From Paenibacillus_L residui (lineage in GTDB: Bacteria > Bacillota > Bacilli > Paenibacillales > NBRC-103111): DNA of 64,000 bases. Shown here piece after piece: positions 44,464 through 52,732 of this stretch. Positions within the stretch are counted from its first letter, which is position 1, and each line of letters starts with the position of its first letter. The stretch lies in the NCBI RefSeq assembly GCF_042677205.1, contig NZ_JBHTIU010000081.1, positions 103,432 through 167,431 of the forward strand. The letters are read 5' to 3'. The translations under genes were made by a program, and so were the position numbers. The notes below the pieces were generated by a model. That model worked only from the letters and a program-made list of their open reading frames with translations. It was not told the DNA's origin and did not search any database.

Positions 44464-44554
44464 ACTTGTTTAAACGAAATCATAAAGTCCTATTCGGACA
44501 AAATCAGGCGAATCGGCTGTTCTTAACCGACAAAGCATCAAATGGATTCTAAAA

Positions 44555-44597
44555 AAGAGCGAGGCTAGCGGACAAATTTCCACTAACACTCGCTCTT
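44555..44597. terminator. Bidirectional terminator after the importer operon
   Basis: AAGAGCGAG (44555-44563) pairs with CTCGCTCTT (44589-44597), with an inner TAGCGGA / TCCACTA stem. It serves the convergent importer and FAH-family genes. Confidence 0.85.
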
Positions 44598-44694
44598 ACT
44601 CTTTCATCGTTACCCGCTTCGGTAATTGGCTTACGCTCGGTACAATTTGGAGAAGCTCTCCATTTTGCCTAAAATGACCGAAAACCGATGAGAA

Positions 44695-45603
44695 TCAGTG
44701 CTTTTCGGCGACCATACGGTTGGTCAATTGACCCAGTTTCTCGATTTGAATAGTGACTGTATCGCCATCCTGCAGATAAACCTGCTTGTCTTCCGGATAA
44801 CCGAGCACGACACCTTCCGGAGTTCCGGTCAGAATAATGTCTCCGGGCTCCAGCGTCATATATTGGGAGATATAGCTGACGATCTCGTCACAATGGAAAA
44901 TCATATCTGCCGTATTGGAGCTTTGACGCACTTCTCCGTTAACATAGCATTCAATTTTCAAATCATTCGGATTTCCGACTTCATCGGAAGTGACCAGGTA
45001 AGGGCCGAGCGGACTGAAGTCGTCGCATGTTTTGCCCAGGAGCCACTGGGGGGTACGGAGCTGCAGATCGCGAGCCGACAAATCGTTGACATTGCAGTAG
45101 CCGAATACATGGGACAAAGCCTGCTCCTTGGAAACATCCTTCGTCTTCTTGCCGATGACGATGACAAGCTCGGCTTCGTAATCCACCTTCGTGCTTACCT
45201 TAGGCAGTGTGACATCATGACCATGTCCGGTCAGCGTATTATTAAACTTATTAAATAAGATAGGATATTTCGGGATAGGCGCATTCGTCTCTTCCGCATG
45301 CTTGCGGTAGTTCAAGCCTACACAAATAATTTTGTTAGGGTGAGTGACACAGGGACCAAATTCCAGCTTGCTCTCGTCCAGCAGGTAGGGCTGGTCTTCA
45401 CCCTTGGAAGCGACGGTCTCGATTAGCTTCGATATAGCGCTGACCGCATCCTCGCCCCATGTAATCGCATCCATAATTGTGGCGGGAAGCTTGTTATCAT
45501 TATAACCGCTATGAGCGGCTGCCGCCTGCACGTCGATGACCCCTGCCTCTGTCTTTACTCCTAAACGATACTCCCCATCAAGCCTGAAAGTTAACAGTTT
45601 CAT
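44695..45603 (-). CDS. Fumarylacetoacetate hydrolase (FAH) family protein
   Basis: 302 residues. C-terminal FAH fold with IICVGLNYRKHAEET, LFNKFNNTLTG, VDYEAELVIVIGKK (metal-binding acids), NDLSARDLQ, KTCDDFSPLGP and GDIILTGTPEGV. Family members hydrolyse, decarboxylate or hydrate acylpyruvates or 2-keto acids; the real substrate cannot be read from sequence. ATG 45603 follows GGGAGG. Monocistronic. Confidence 0.88.
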   Translation of the reverse strand: MKLLTFRLDGEYRLGVKTEAGVIDVQAAAAHSGYNDNKLPATIMDAITWGEDAVSAISKLIETVASKGEDQPYLLDESKLEFGPCVTHPNKIICVGLNYRKHAEETNAPIPKYPILFNKFNNTLTGHGHDVTLPKVSTKVDYEAELVIVIGKKTKDVSKEQALSHVFGYCNVNDLSARDLQLRTPQWLLGKTCDDFSPLGPYLVTSDEVGNPNDLKIECYVNGEVRQSSNTADMIFHCDEIVSYISQYMTLEPGDIILTGTPEGVVLGYPEDKQVYLQDGDTVTIQIEKLGQLTNRMVAEKH

Positions 45604-45833
45604 TAAGTTGAACCTCCCACAGTTTGAGTAATGTTCAATGGGCTAAAACTATTTTCCCAAAATGGAACAACTTTACTAATCGTAACATGGCCGCCTATAG
45701 GGGTCAATCTTCCTTTCTTCCAAAATATCACTGCCAGATGGCCGAAGACTATAGGATGTCTCCCTTAAATCTGGTATTCTATATAGGTCCATAATGAATA
45801 AACTAGCATGCCGGATAATTAGTTTTCGTAGAA

Positions 45834-45862
45834 TGCAACATTTTGCGGCGGCACGCCGTCTA
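45834..45862 (+). promoter_or_regulatory. ECF-type promoter of the sigma/anti-sigma operon
   Basis: TGCAAC (45834-45839), 17 bp, CGTCTA (45857-45862). This matches the ECF pattern TGAAAC-N16/17-CGTC and lies 30 bp before the sigma gene, so autoregulation is likely. Confidence 0.6.
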
Positions 45863-45891
45863 TATGTATGCAAGGGAGGGGGATCCCAGAC

Positions 45892-46440
45892 TTGGTATCG
45901 CCAGAATTGATCCAAGCTGCTCAAGCGGGCGATCGCGACGCTCTGATAACTCTTTTGCGCGAAATAGAAACTCATGTTTACCGAACGGCCTACTATATTT
46001 TAGGCAACCAGGAGGACGCCTTGGATGCTTCGCAGGAAGCTCTAATTAGAATTTATACGAAAATTCACACATATGAGGAAAAGGCGCTTTTCAAAACATG
46101 GGTCCAGCGGATTGTAACCAATCTTTGCATGGATAAGTTCCGAAAAGCCAGGCCCGCGGTATCCATTGACGAGCACGAATTGGACTTCCATGCAGCGGAT
46201 AACGTTGAAGATGAGGTTGTATCCCAATATGTAGCGAAGGATATCCAAGAAGCGATCAACAAGCTGCCGGAACATCATCGCACAGTCGTTGTGCTGCGTT
46301 ATTTACAGCATTTTTCTTATAACGAAATAGCCGAATCCCTTGATTTGCCCATTAATACGGTTAAATCTTATTTGTTCAGGGCCAGAAAGCAGCTTCAAAT
46401 TTACCTCCAAGAATATCAGAAAGGGGGTGTTCGAGGATGA
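45892..46440 (+). CDS. ECF-type RNA polymerase sigma factor
   Basis: 182 residues with sigma region 2 (TAYYILGNQEDALDASQEALI, TWVQRIVTNLCMDKFRKARP) and region 4 (INKLPEHHRTVVVLRYLQHF, YNEIAESLDLPINTVKSYLFRARKQL). No region 3, as in ECF factors. Start TTG 45892 follows GGGAGGGGG; a frame from 45868 begins inside that ribosome site. Its stop overlaps the start of the zinc anti-sigma gene, the normal pairing. The stimulus is unknown. Confidence 0.92.
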   Translation: MVSPELIQAAQAGDRDALITLLREIETHVYRTAYYILGNQEDALDASQEALIRIYTKIHTYEEKALFKTWVQRIVTNLCMDKFRKARPAVSIDEHELDFHAADNVEDEVVSQYVAKDIQEAINKLPEHHRTVVVLRYLQHFSYNEIAESLDLPINTVKSYLFRARKQLQIYLQEYQKGGVRG

Positions 46441-47660
46441 AATGCCATGAGGTGGAAGAACTGCTGCAGAGACATCTGGATTCGGATTTGTCGCCGGAAG
46501 AAGAGATCAAGCTGTTTACCCATACCGAACAGTGTGAAAGCTGCGCGGCGCAATTGCAGATGCTCGAGAAATTGTCCGCCGGGCTGGAGTCTCTTCCGGA
46601 GGTTACGCCCCCGATTGGTATTGTCGATTCCATCCTGCCCAAGCTTATGGAGTTGGAGCCGGCAGCGAATCCCCAACAGGCGGAACCCGGGCTGCACGGC
46701 CGCCCCGAGATTTCAGCGAAGCCCCGTACAACAGGGAAGAGACCTCGAAGGCTGCTGTGGACCGCGGTCAGCGGAGTTGCCGCGGCGGGAATTGCCCTGG
46801 GAATTTATATCTTTGACCTGCCCGAGACCGGTACTCAGCGCGCCGATTTACCGCTTAGGGAGGAAGCGAGCCGCACGTATCATCTTCCTGCCCAATCTGA
46901 ATCTGATGCCGGTACGAGTTCCTCATCACAACAACAAGAGAGCGAAGGTCACCAATCACCGGTTATGGGCGATCTATCGAAGGAGATCGGGCCTGCTCCG
47001 GCAGAGACGCCTTCTCCCGATACGGATACCAGTCAACAGAATAAGTTGGAGGAAGAACCCGAGATAGGGCTGCAGGAGCGGAGCATTACCGGGATGCGGA
47101 ATCAGCAGCAGGAGAAGAATGATCCGGCTGCCAAGCTGCCGCGGGATAACCCGCCTGCGGAGCCTGAACCGAAGATGGATCAACAGGAAGGACCGGACTT
47201 TGCGGCCAGCCAACAAGTTCCGGATAACCTGACAAGTCAAGACGGAGTTCAGGAGATGAAGGAAAAGTCATCTTACGGTCAGGATACGCCTCCGGCGGAA
47301 GCGGAGCGGGATGAGCTGTCCGATTCTACGGAGCAGGCTCCCATCGTCGAGAAGTCATTAGCGGGTGAAGCGAGCGAAGCGGATGCCGGCCAATACGGCT
47401 TTGGCAGCATGTCTATGGGAGCGGAGGAGCTTCCTTCCCCCGATGGAAGCTCTGTTGCGGTGATTGAGGACCGGAGAGTAACAGTGAAGGATACGGAGGG
47501 CAATCTGCTGTTCAAATCGGTCCGTGAGTGGAAGCCGGAAGATCAATTGCGTCTGGTGAAATGGCTGGACGATCGCCAGTTGATTTACGAAGTCGAATCA
47601 GAGTCGGGAACGACCAGCTATACTGTAGATATCCTCGAACAAACCGAAGCAAAAAATTAG
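46437..47660 (+). CDS. Transmembrane zinc anti-sigma factor
   Basis: 407 residues. N-terminal ZAS domain with Cys3 and His29-x3-Cys33-x2-Cys36, one membrane helix at about 106-126, then a long extracellular Gln/Glu/Ser/Pro-rich segment (about 130-330) and a small C-terminal domain (SVAVIEDRRVTVKDTEGNLL, LVKWLDDRQLIYEVE). It should hold the co-encoded ECF factor at the membrane until released. The disordered tail is unusually long and could be the sensor or proteolysis target. Confidence 0.88.
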   Translation: MKCHEVEELLQRHLDSDLSPEEEIKLFTHTEQCESCAAQLQMLEKLSAGLESLPEVTPPIGIVDSILPKLMELEPAANPQQAEPGLHGRPEISAKPRTTGKRPRRLLWTAVSGVAAAGIALGIYIFDLPETGTQRADLPLREEASRTYHLPAQSESDAGTSSSSQQQESEGHQSPVMGDLSKEIGPAPAETPSPDTDTSQQNKLEEEPEIGLQERSITGMRNQQQEKNDPAAKLPRDNPPAEPEPKMDQQEGPDFAASQQVPDNLTSQDGVQEMKEKSSYGQDTPPAEAERDELSDSTEQAPIVEKSLAGEASEADAGQYGFGSMSMGAEELPSPDGSSVAVIEDRRVTVKDTEGNLLFKSVREWKPEDQLRLVKWLDDRQLIYEVESESGTTSYTVDILEQTEAKN

Positions 47661-47708
47661 CCCATTTTGCGCACAAGGAGCGACCGGTGGACATATAGTA
47701 TAGTAAAA

Positions 47709-47849
47709 CGGTATCCGGAATGGACCTGATGCGGTTAGGCCGCCCGGGGGAAGGTTTCTAGAGCCTTCACCCAGGTGTTTATATACACAGCAGTCCATTG
47801 GGACAAAGGGAAGACGCAAAATCCATGGATTTTGACGTCTTCCCTTTGT
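47709..47849 (+). ncRNA. Candidate branched structured RNA upstream of holA
   Basis: Between the anti-sigma gene and holA, AATGGAC (47719-47725) pairs with GTCCATT (47793-47799) and encloses three hairpins: GCGG-ttagg-CCGC (47731-47743), GAAGG / CCTTC with GGG / CCC below it (47747-47772), and GTGT-ttatat-ACAC (47775-47788). A 14-pair hairpin, ACAAAGGGAAGACG with its complement, follows at 47803-47849. The compact series of local helices suggests an RNA fold rather than chance. No known class recognised. Confidence 0.45.
47803..47849 (+). terminator. Long hairpin before holA
   Basis: ACAAAGGGAAGACG / CGTCTTCCCTTTGT with a further inner AAAATCC / GGATTTT pairing; only a weak T-rich stretch follows. 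Could be a terminator of the upstream operon or an attenuator for holA, which starts 31 bp later. Confidence 0.6.
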
Positions 47850-47879
47850 TGCTGTTATGATGAACTTTGAGGTGGGAGC

Positions 47880-48899
47880 ATGGATTACAGATCGATAGTC
47901 AAGGAGATTGAACAGGGCAAGCTGATGCCCGTTTATGTTTGCTACGGCCCCGAAGTGTTCCGTCGCCGCGAATTCATCCGGTTCATGCTGGGGAAGCTGG
48001 TGGAGCCCGAGCATGAAGAGTTTGCGGTGACCCGCTATGATCTTAACGAAACTCCGCTTGATGTAGTTCTCGACGATTCGGAGACGGTCCCTTTTCTCGT
48101 ACCCAAGAAAGTGATCATCGCGGAGAATGCCCAATTTCTGACCGGGGCGAAAGAGAACTCCAAGGTGGAGCACCGATTGGAGCGGCTGATTGAATATTTG
48201 AAAAATCCTGTCGATTATACCGTCCTCATCCTGGTTGTCGACGCCGAGAAGCTGGACGAGAGGAAGAAGCTCGTCAAAGCTCTCAAGGAACGCAAATGCC
48301 TGCTGGCGTTCCAGACCTTGACGGCCGAGGAGCTGGCTGATTGGGCAGCACGCAGGGCCAATCGTCTCGGAATGACCTTCGGTTCCGGCGCCTTGGAGAA
48401 GTTCTTGCTGTACGGCGGCACGGATTTGCAGAGTCTCGCCATGGAGCTGGACAAGCTGTCGCTGTACGTGGGCAGCGGGGGAGAAGTGACGGCAGACCTG
48501 GTGGAACAGATGGTGGCCCGGACGACGGAGCAGAACGTCTTCATTCTGATTGACGAATTGGTCAAGATGAATACGGGGAAAGCTCTGGAGATTCTGCAGG
48601 ATTTATATAAGCAGAAAGAAGAGCCGATCAAGATTGTCGCTTTAATGGCGCGGCAGTACAGATTGATCGCCCAGGTGAAGGAGCTGGTTCAGACCGGTTA
48701 TTCTCATCAGCAGATTGCCGGAGCTGTCGGGGCTCATCCTTATGCGGTTAAACTGGCGGCGGAGCAAGCGAGGAAATATGATGTCAACCGGCTTAACCGG
48801 ATCCTGTCCAGGCTTGCGGATCTGGATTATCAGATGAAGAGCGGTCAAATCGATAAGAGCTTCGGATTGGAGCTTCTGCTGCTGAATATGGCCGTCTAG
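47880..48899 (+). CDS. holA: DNA polymerase III subunit delta
   Basis: 339-residue clamp-loader subunit that opens the sliding clamp. Starts MDYRSIVKEIEQGKLMPVYV, has the delta-type AAA+-like fold (CYGPEVFRRREFI, IIAENAQFLTGAKE) and a C-terminal helical domain (MARQYRLIAQVKELV, HPYAVKLAAEQARKYD). ATG 47880 follows GAGGTGGGAG. In B. subtilis holA (yqeN) follows comEC closely and precedes rpsT; here 15 kb separates it from comEC. Confidence 0.95.
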   Translation: MDYRSIVKEIEQGKLMPVYVCYGPEVFRRREFIRFMLGKLVEPEHEEFAVTRYDLNETPLDVVLDDSETVPFLVPKKVIIAENAQFLTGAKENSKVEHRLERLIEYLKNPVDYTVLILVVDAEKLDERKKLVKALKERKCLLAFQTLTAEELADWAARRANRLGMTFGSGALEKFLLYGGTDLQSLAMELDKLSLYVGSGGEVTADLVEQMVARTTEQNVFILIDELVKMNTGKALEILQDLYKQKEEPIKIVALMARQYRLIAQVKELVQTGYSHQQIAGAVGAHPYAVKLAAEQARKYDVNRLNRILSRLADLDYQMKSGQIDKSFGLELLLLNMAV

Positions 48900-48992
48900 C
48901 GGTCAACAAGGATATGGGCAGGGTGGGAGGATTGCTCAACGCGTGCCCCTGCAACGATCAGGGGCCTGCCGGCCGCCGGCTCATCTATTAAA

Positions 48993-49031
48993 AAAGTCCA
49001 AAGGGCTTCGATTAAGAAGTCTTTGGACTTT
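48993..49031. terminator. Bidirectional terminator between holA and rpsT
   Basis: Perfect 11-bp stem AAAGTCCAAAG (48993-49003) / CTTTGGACTTT (49021-49031), with A-rich and T-rich flanks for both strands. Confidence 0.9.
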
Positions 49032-49077
49032 GCTCGTTTTATTAAGGGTAAGCTGCTTCTTGCGAAGCGGTTACGCA

Positions 49078-49350
49078 TTAAGCTTGTGCACTGATTTCGT
49101 TAAACTTTTTCGCCAGGCGAGATTTCTTGCGGTTGGCTGCATTTTTATGAATCAGGCCTTTGGTTACTGCCTTGTCTAATTTTTTAATGGCAACCTTCAG
49201 GGTTTGTTGAGCGTTCTCCACGTTGTTGCTGTTAGCTGCTTGCTCAAAAGCTTTCACTGCCGTACGGAGTGCGGACTTTTGGGAAGCGTTCTGCAAACGA
49301 CGCTTTTCGTTCGTTTTAACCCGTTTAATAGCGGATTTAATATTTGGCAT
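49078..49350 (-). CDS. rpsT: 30S ribosomal protein S20
   Basis: 90 residues. Starts MPNIKSAIKRVKTNEKRR and ends KNAANRKKSRLAKKFNEISA, the usual S20 pattern; very Lys/Ala-rich. It binds 16S rRNA early in 30S assembly. ATG 49350 lies 8 nt after AGGAGG; a frame beginning three codons earlier is not needed. Convergent with holA, as in other Bacillales. Confidence 0.97.
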   Translation of the reverse strand: MPNIKSAIKRVKTNEKRRLQNASQKSALRTAVKAFEQAANSNNVENAQQTLKVAIKKLDKAVTKGLIHKNAANRKKSRLAKKFNEISAQA

Positions 49351-49467
49351 TGCATTCACCTCCTAGTTCCAGAAAACCAGTTCGATCAAGTGGTTCACCC
49401 AAGTTTCTTGACAACTTTCAATATTTTATCACGGTGCCGGGCAAAAATCAATAGCGAACGTGCCGCT

Positions 49468-49497
49468 GCATAATAGAATCAAGTTTAAGACACAATA
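49468..49497 (+). promoter_or_regulatory. SigG-type promoter of gpr
   Basis: GCATA (49468-49472), 18 bp, CACAATA (49491-49497): exact -35 and one mismatch in the -10 of GHATR-N18-CATnnTA. gpr is a known forespore gene. Confidence 0.65.
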
Positions 49498-49544
49498 GGA
49501 AAAATTGGACAGCCAACAGATGCTTTGAAGGGAGATTCGAGAGA

Positions 49545-50540
49545 ATGGATTTAAGCGCCTATTCGGTTAGAACCGATCTAGCGTTGGAAGCAAAGGAAAT
49601 GGCCGCCAATGAGCTTGGTGATAATATTCCGGGCCTGGAGTCGGAAACGGATGAGCACGAAGGTATCCGCATTACTAAAATCAAGGTAGCATCTCCCGAA
49701 GCCGGCCAGGCCATCGGCAAGCTTCCCGGTCAATATATAACAATTGAAGTGCCTAAGCTGAGGGAGAATGATAGTGACCTGCAAAACCGCGTTACAACGA
49801 AGCTTGCTCAGGAGTTTGCGGCTTTTCTCCAAGAAATCGGCGTGACAAAGGAGCATAAGGTGCTCATTATCGGGCTGGGCAACTGGAACGTAACGCCGGA
49901 CTCTCTAGGGCCGCTTGTGGTTGAGAATTGTTTGGTGACGCGCCACTATTTCGAGCTGATTCCGGATCAAGTGAGTCCGGGTTACCGTCAGGTAAGCGCG
50001 GTGGCTCCGGGAGTGCTCGGGATAACCGGCATTGAGAGCAGCGAAATTGTTAAAGGGATTGTAGAGATGACTAAGCCGGACCTCGTAATCGCGATCGATG
50101 CGCTGGCTTCAAGGTCATTGGAGCGTGTAAATACGACCATCCAAATTGCCGACACCGGAATACATCCGGGATCGGGGATTGGAAACAAGCGGAAGGGTTT
50201 GACGGAGGAGATCCTCGGGGTTCCCGTTATCGCCATAGGCGTTCCGACTGTAGTGTATGCTTCAACGATAGTCAATAACAGCATTGATCTTATGGCCAGC
50301 CATTTCCACCGGTTGACGGATCAGACCGGGCAAATTCTCGGTATGCTTGACCAACTGCAGGAACAGGAGCGGCTGCAGCTGGTGAAGGAGGTTCTCGCTC
50401 CGCTCGGGCATGATCTGTTAGTCACTCCCAAGGAAATCGATCAATTTATCGAAGATATCGCCCATATCATCGCCAGCGGCCTCAATGCCGCCTTGCATGA
50501 GGCTGTCGATATGGAGAATGTTTCGGCCTATACCCATTGA
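49545..50540 (+). CDS. gpr: GPR endopeptidase, spore germination protease
   Basis: 331-residue A25-family protease that degrades small acid-soluble proteins at germination. Conserved blocks: YSVRTDLALEAKE near the N-terminus (propeptide zone), GLGNWNVTPDSLGP, VTRHYFELIP, APGVLGITGIESSEI, IAIDALASRSLERVNTTIQI, DTGIHPGSGIGNKR and LHEAVDMENVSAYTH. By memory it is some 35 residues shorter than B. subtilis GPR, mostly in the loop before the C-terminal helices. In B. subtilis spoIIP follows gpr; here it does not. Confidence 0.95.
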   Translation: MDLSAYSVRTDLALEAKEMAANELGDNIPGLESETDEHEGIRITKIKVASPEAGQAIGKLPGQYITIEVPKLRENDSDLQNRVTTKLAQEFAAFLQEIGVTKEHKVLIIGLGNWNVTPDSLGPLVVENCLVTRHYFELIPDQVSPGYRQVSAVAPGVLGITGIESSEIVKGIVEMTKPDLVIAIDALASRSLERVNTTIQIADTGIHPGSGIGNKRKGLTEEILGVPVIAIGVPTVVYASTIVNNSIDLMASHFHRLTDQTGQILGMLDQLQEQERLQLVKEVLAPLGHDLLVTPKEIDQFIEDIAHIIASGLNAALHEAVDMENVSAYTH

Positions 50541-50572
50541 TGAATACGGAAGCTTAAGCAGAAACAGATGTA

Positions 50573-50607
50573 GAAGCGGAGCGGATTGAAGCTCTGCTTC
50601 TTTTTTT
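50573..50607 (+). terminator. gpr terminator
   Basis: GAAGC-GGAGC ... GCTCT-GCTTC stem followed by seven Ts. The sequence after the T-run, ATCACATTAGAA, resembles the left end of repeat family 4, but the rest is not found. 50608-50936 holds no convincing gene. Confidence 0.85.
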
Positions 50608-50863
50608 ATCACATTAGAACTGCCGGATCTGAGGTTGGATTGGTCGGTTGATATCAATGAAACGGAACGCTATGCATACTACTGATATGGAAAATTTCTC
50701 ATAAATCTCGTCTATTCTGTCATCTTGATGATTATGTCCGCAATTACGCTGTATTTTGTGAACGGAAGATTACGGAAGAAGGAGAAGTTCCGGGGGCGGT
50801 TAATAAAGGATAAATTAGAAGGATAGAATAGGAACTAATCTGCAAAACCTCAAGAGAATGTAT

Positions 50864-50869
50864 TATAAT
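50864..50869 (+). promoter_or_regulatory. Possible -10 of the first deoR-type gene
   Basis: TATAAT at 50864-50869 with a poor TGCAAA -35 17 bp upstream. AATCAATCGATGAT just downstream resembles the AT-rich operator-like motifs before the second regulator gene. Confidence 0.35.
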
Positions 50870-50936
50870 GATAATCAATCGATGATAGATTCCAGCAAAA
50901 TTGCCACTCAATACATAAATAATGAGGGATAATGAA

Positions 50937-51722
50937 ATGATTCCCAGGAAAAGGCACGAAGCCATTATTGAAATGCTCAAGCGGCAAAAAACAGTGAGCG
51001 TTTCCGAAATTGTCGAGCAATTCCAAATTTCGGAAATTACGGCCCGCCGCGATCTGGAATACCTTGAGAAAAACAGCGATTCGATTGTCAGAATCCGCGG
51101 GGGAGCCCAGTGGAGGGAAGAACCGCTGGAGGCCTCTTCCACCTATCTCAATGACCGTTTCCGGCAGCAGTACTCCAAGAATACCCGGGAGAAGATAGCG
51201 ATCGGCCAATTGGCGGCCTCGCTCGTAGAGGACGACGAGACGATAATTATCGATGCCGGCTCTACGGCCATCCAACTGGCTAAACATTTGGACGGCAAGC
51301 GCCGTTTGACCGCATTCGTTACCGCGGTGAATATTGCCGAAGAGCTGGAGACCAAAGAAGAGATTATGAAAGTGCTTATCGGAGGAGTCTTTCGTTCCAA
51401 GACGACGACACTGGTCAGCCCGTTCATCGAGCAGACCCTGACCAATATCTATGCGGATAAGGTGTTTATCGGCGTTACCGGAGTGTCGTTAAGCCATGGC
51501 TTCACCTGCAACGATTTTCTGGAGGCCGATGTCAAGAAGCATCTGACGAAATCGGGCAAAGAAATTTACTGGCTTGCGGATTCTTCCAAGCTGAATTACA
51601 TTGCATCGTTTCAAATTTCGGGCATCGAGCGCTCGCATACCATTATTACGGATTCGGGCATCGATCCCGAGATGAGGCGGGAATGGGAACAGCATTGCCG
51701 TATTCTGGTTGCCGGATCGTGA
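50937..51722 (+). CDS. DeoR-family transcriptional regulator (first copy)
   Basis: 261 residues. N-terminal DeoR winged helix (VSVSEIVEQFQISEITARRDLEYLE) and a C-terminal sugar-phosphate sensor domain (DAGSTAIQLAKHL, VTAVNIAEEL, GGVFRSKTTTLVSPF, LSHGFTCNDFLEADVKKHLT). Its C-terminal part resembles IolR of B. subtilis. ATG 50937 aligns with the paralogue at 55116; the 50922 start is not needed. It flanks the divergent aldolase-transketolase genes and most likely senses a phosphorylated intermediate. Confidence 0.88.
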   Translation: MIPRKRHEAIIEMLKRQKTVSVSEIVEQFQISEITARRDLEYLEKNSDSIVRIRGGAQWREEPLEASSTYLNDRFRQQYSKNTREKIAIGQLAASLVEDDETIIIDAGSTAIQLAKHLDGKRRLTAFVTAVNIAEELETKEEIMKVLIGGVFRSKTTTLVSPFIEQTLTNIYADKVFIGVTGVSLSHGFTCNDFLEADVKKHLTKSGKEIYWLADSSKLNYIASFQISGIERSHTIITDSGIDPEMRREWEQHCRILVAGS

Positions 51723-51792
51723 GGCGGGCATATCCCTGAATGACTCCGTGGAGCATCCCGTGAACTGAATTAGCGGTTGCGGTACATAAGCC

Positions 51793-51828
51793 GAAGCCCC
51801 CGATGCTTATCTCAAGCATGGGGGCTTC
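51793..51828. terminator. Bidirectional terminator between deoR-1 and the aldolase gene
   Basis: GAAGCCCCCGATGCTT (51793-51808) pairs with AAGCATGGGGGCTTC (51814-51828), essentially perfect. It serves the convergent genes. Confidence 0.85.
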
Positions 51829-51877
51829 TCTGTTGAATAGATCCGGAGTCCAATTAATTGGCTGGGGGAATGAGGGT

Positions 51878-52732
51878 TTAAGCCTTTCCGCTGCAGCCGA
51901 ACAGGCGGATTTTATCGCGCACGGTTTCCTTGACGGCTTCCCGCGCCGGGCCCAAATAGCCGCGGGCGTCGAAGAGCCGGGGATCTCCAGCCAGGAGCTC
52001 GCGGATTTTTCCGGTGAACGCCATTTGGTTCTCGGTATTTACATTGATTTTGGATACGCCGGCCATGATCGCATTCCGGATGGATTCGTCGGGGATGCCG
52101 GAGCCGCCGTGCAGCACCAGAGCGGCATCCACATGGGCTGCGGTTTCTGAGATGATATCGCAGCGGATCTTGGGCTCCGATTTATACATGCCGTGTGCCG
52201 TGCCGACCGCAACGGCCAAAGCGTCCACCCCGGTTTCTCTCCAGAAATGGATGGCTTCTTCCGGCTTCGGAAGCTGTACATCCTTCTCCTCGACAGTGAT
52301 GTCATCCTCCGTTCCCCCGATCGTTCCCAACTCCCCTTCTACGGAAACACCAACGGCGTGGGCCGCCTCGACGACCTTTCTCGTCAGACTTATGTTCTCT
52401 TCAAGCGAATAGTGCGAGCCGTCGAACATGACGGAGGAGAATCCGGCCCGGATGCACTGCAGCACAACCTCAAAGCTGCTTCCGTGATCCAGATGCAGGG
52501 CGACGGGCACATCGACCCGGTTGGCGGCCGTTCGGGCAATGGATACTACATAATCCAGGCCCATATAGCGGATGGTTGCTTCGCCGACCCCGAAGATGAC
52601 GGGAGCCTGCTCTTCGTTCGCCGTTTCGGCAATCGCCTGGGTAAATTCCAGGTTAATCAAATTAAAATGGCCTATCGCATACTGTTCTCTTTTGGCTTGG
52701 GCCAGCATTTGGGTTATGGGAACTAAATTCAT
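51878..52732 (-). CDS. fba: Class II ketose-bisphosphate aldolase (Fba/IolJ type)
   Basis: 284 residues, zinc-dependent aldolase. HLDHGSSFEV (metal and catalytic region), GELGTIGGTEDD, AVGTAHGMYK, LHGGSGIPDESI and VNTENQMAF are class II motifs. It could cleave fructose 1,6-bisphosphate, sedoheptulose 1,7-bisphosphate or, like IolJ, 5-dehydro-2-deoxygluconate 6-phosphate; sequence alone does not decide. ATG 52732 overlaps the transketolase stop (ATGA), so the two are co-translated. Confidence 0.88.
   Translation of the reverse strand: MNLVPITQMLAQAKREQYAIGHFNLINLEFTQAIAETANEEQAPVIFGVGEATIRYMGLDYVVSIARTAANRVDVPVALHLDHGSSFEVVLQCIRAGFSSVMFDGSHYSLEENISLTRKVVEAAHAVGVSVEGELGTIGGTEDDITVEEKDVQLPKPEEAIHFWRETGVDALAVAVGTAHGMYKSEPKIRCDIISETAAHVDAALVLHGGSGIPDESIRNAIMAGVSKINVNTENQMAFTGKIRELLAGDPRLFDARGYLGPAREAVKETVRDKIRLFGCSGKA

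Noticed and set aside
50601..50620. Third copy of repeat family 4 after the gpr terminator
   Set aside because: Only about 12 bases (ATCACATTAGAA) match and the right half is absent, so it may be chance.
50715..50826. Short hydrophobic then basic frame (IMSAITLYFVNGRLRKK region) between gpr and deoR-1
   Set aside because: No ribosome site and no clear start; could be chance, though the composition is membrane-peptide-like.
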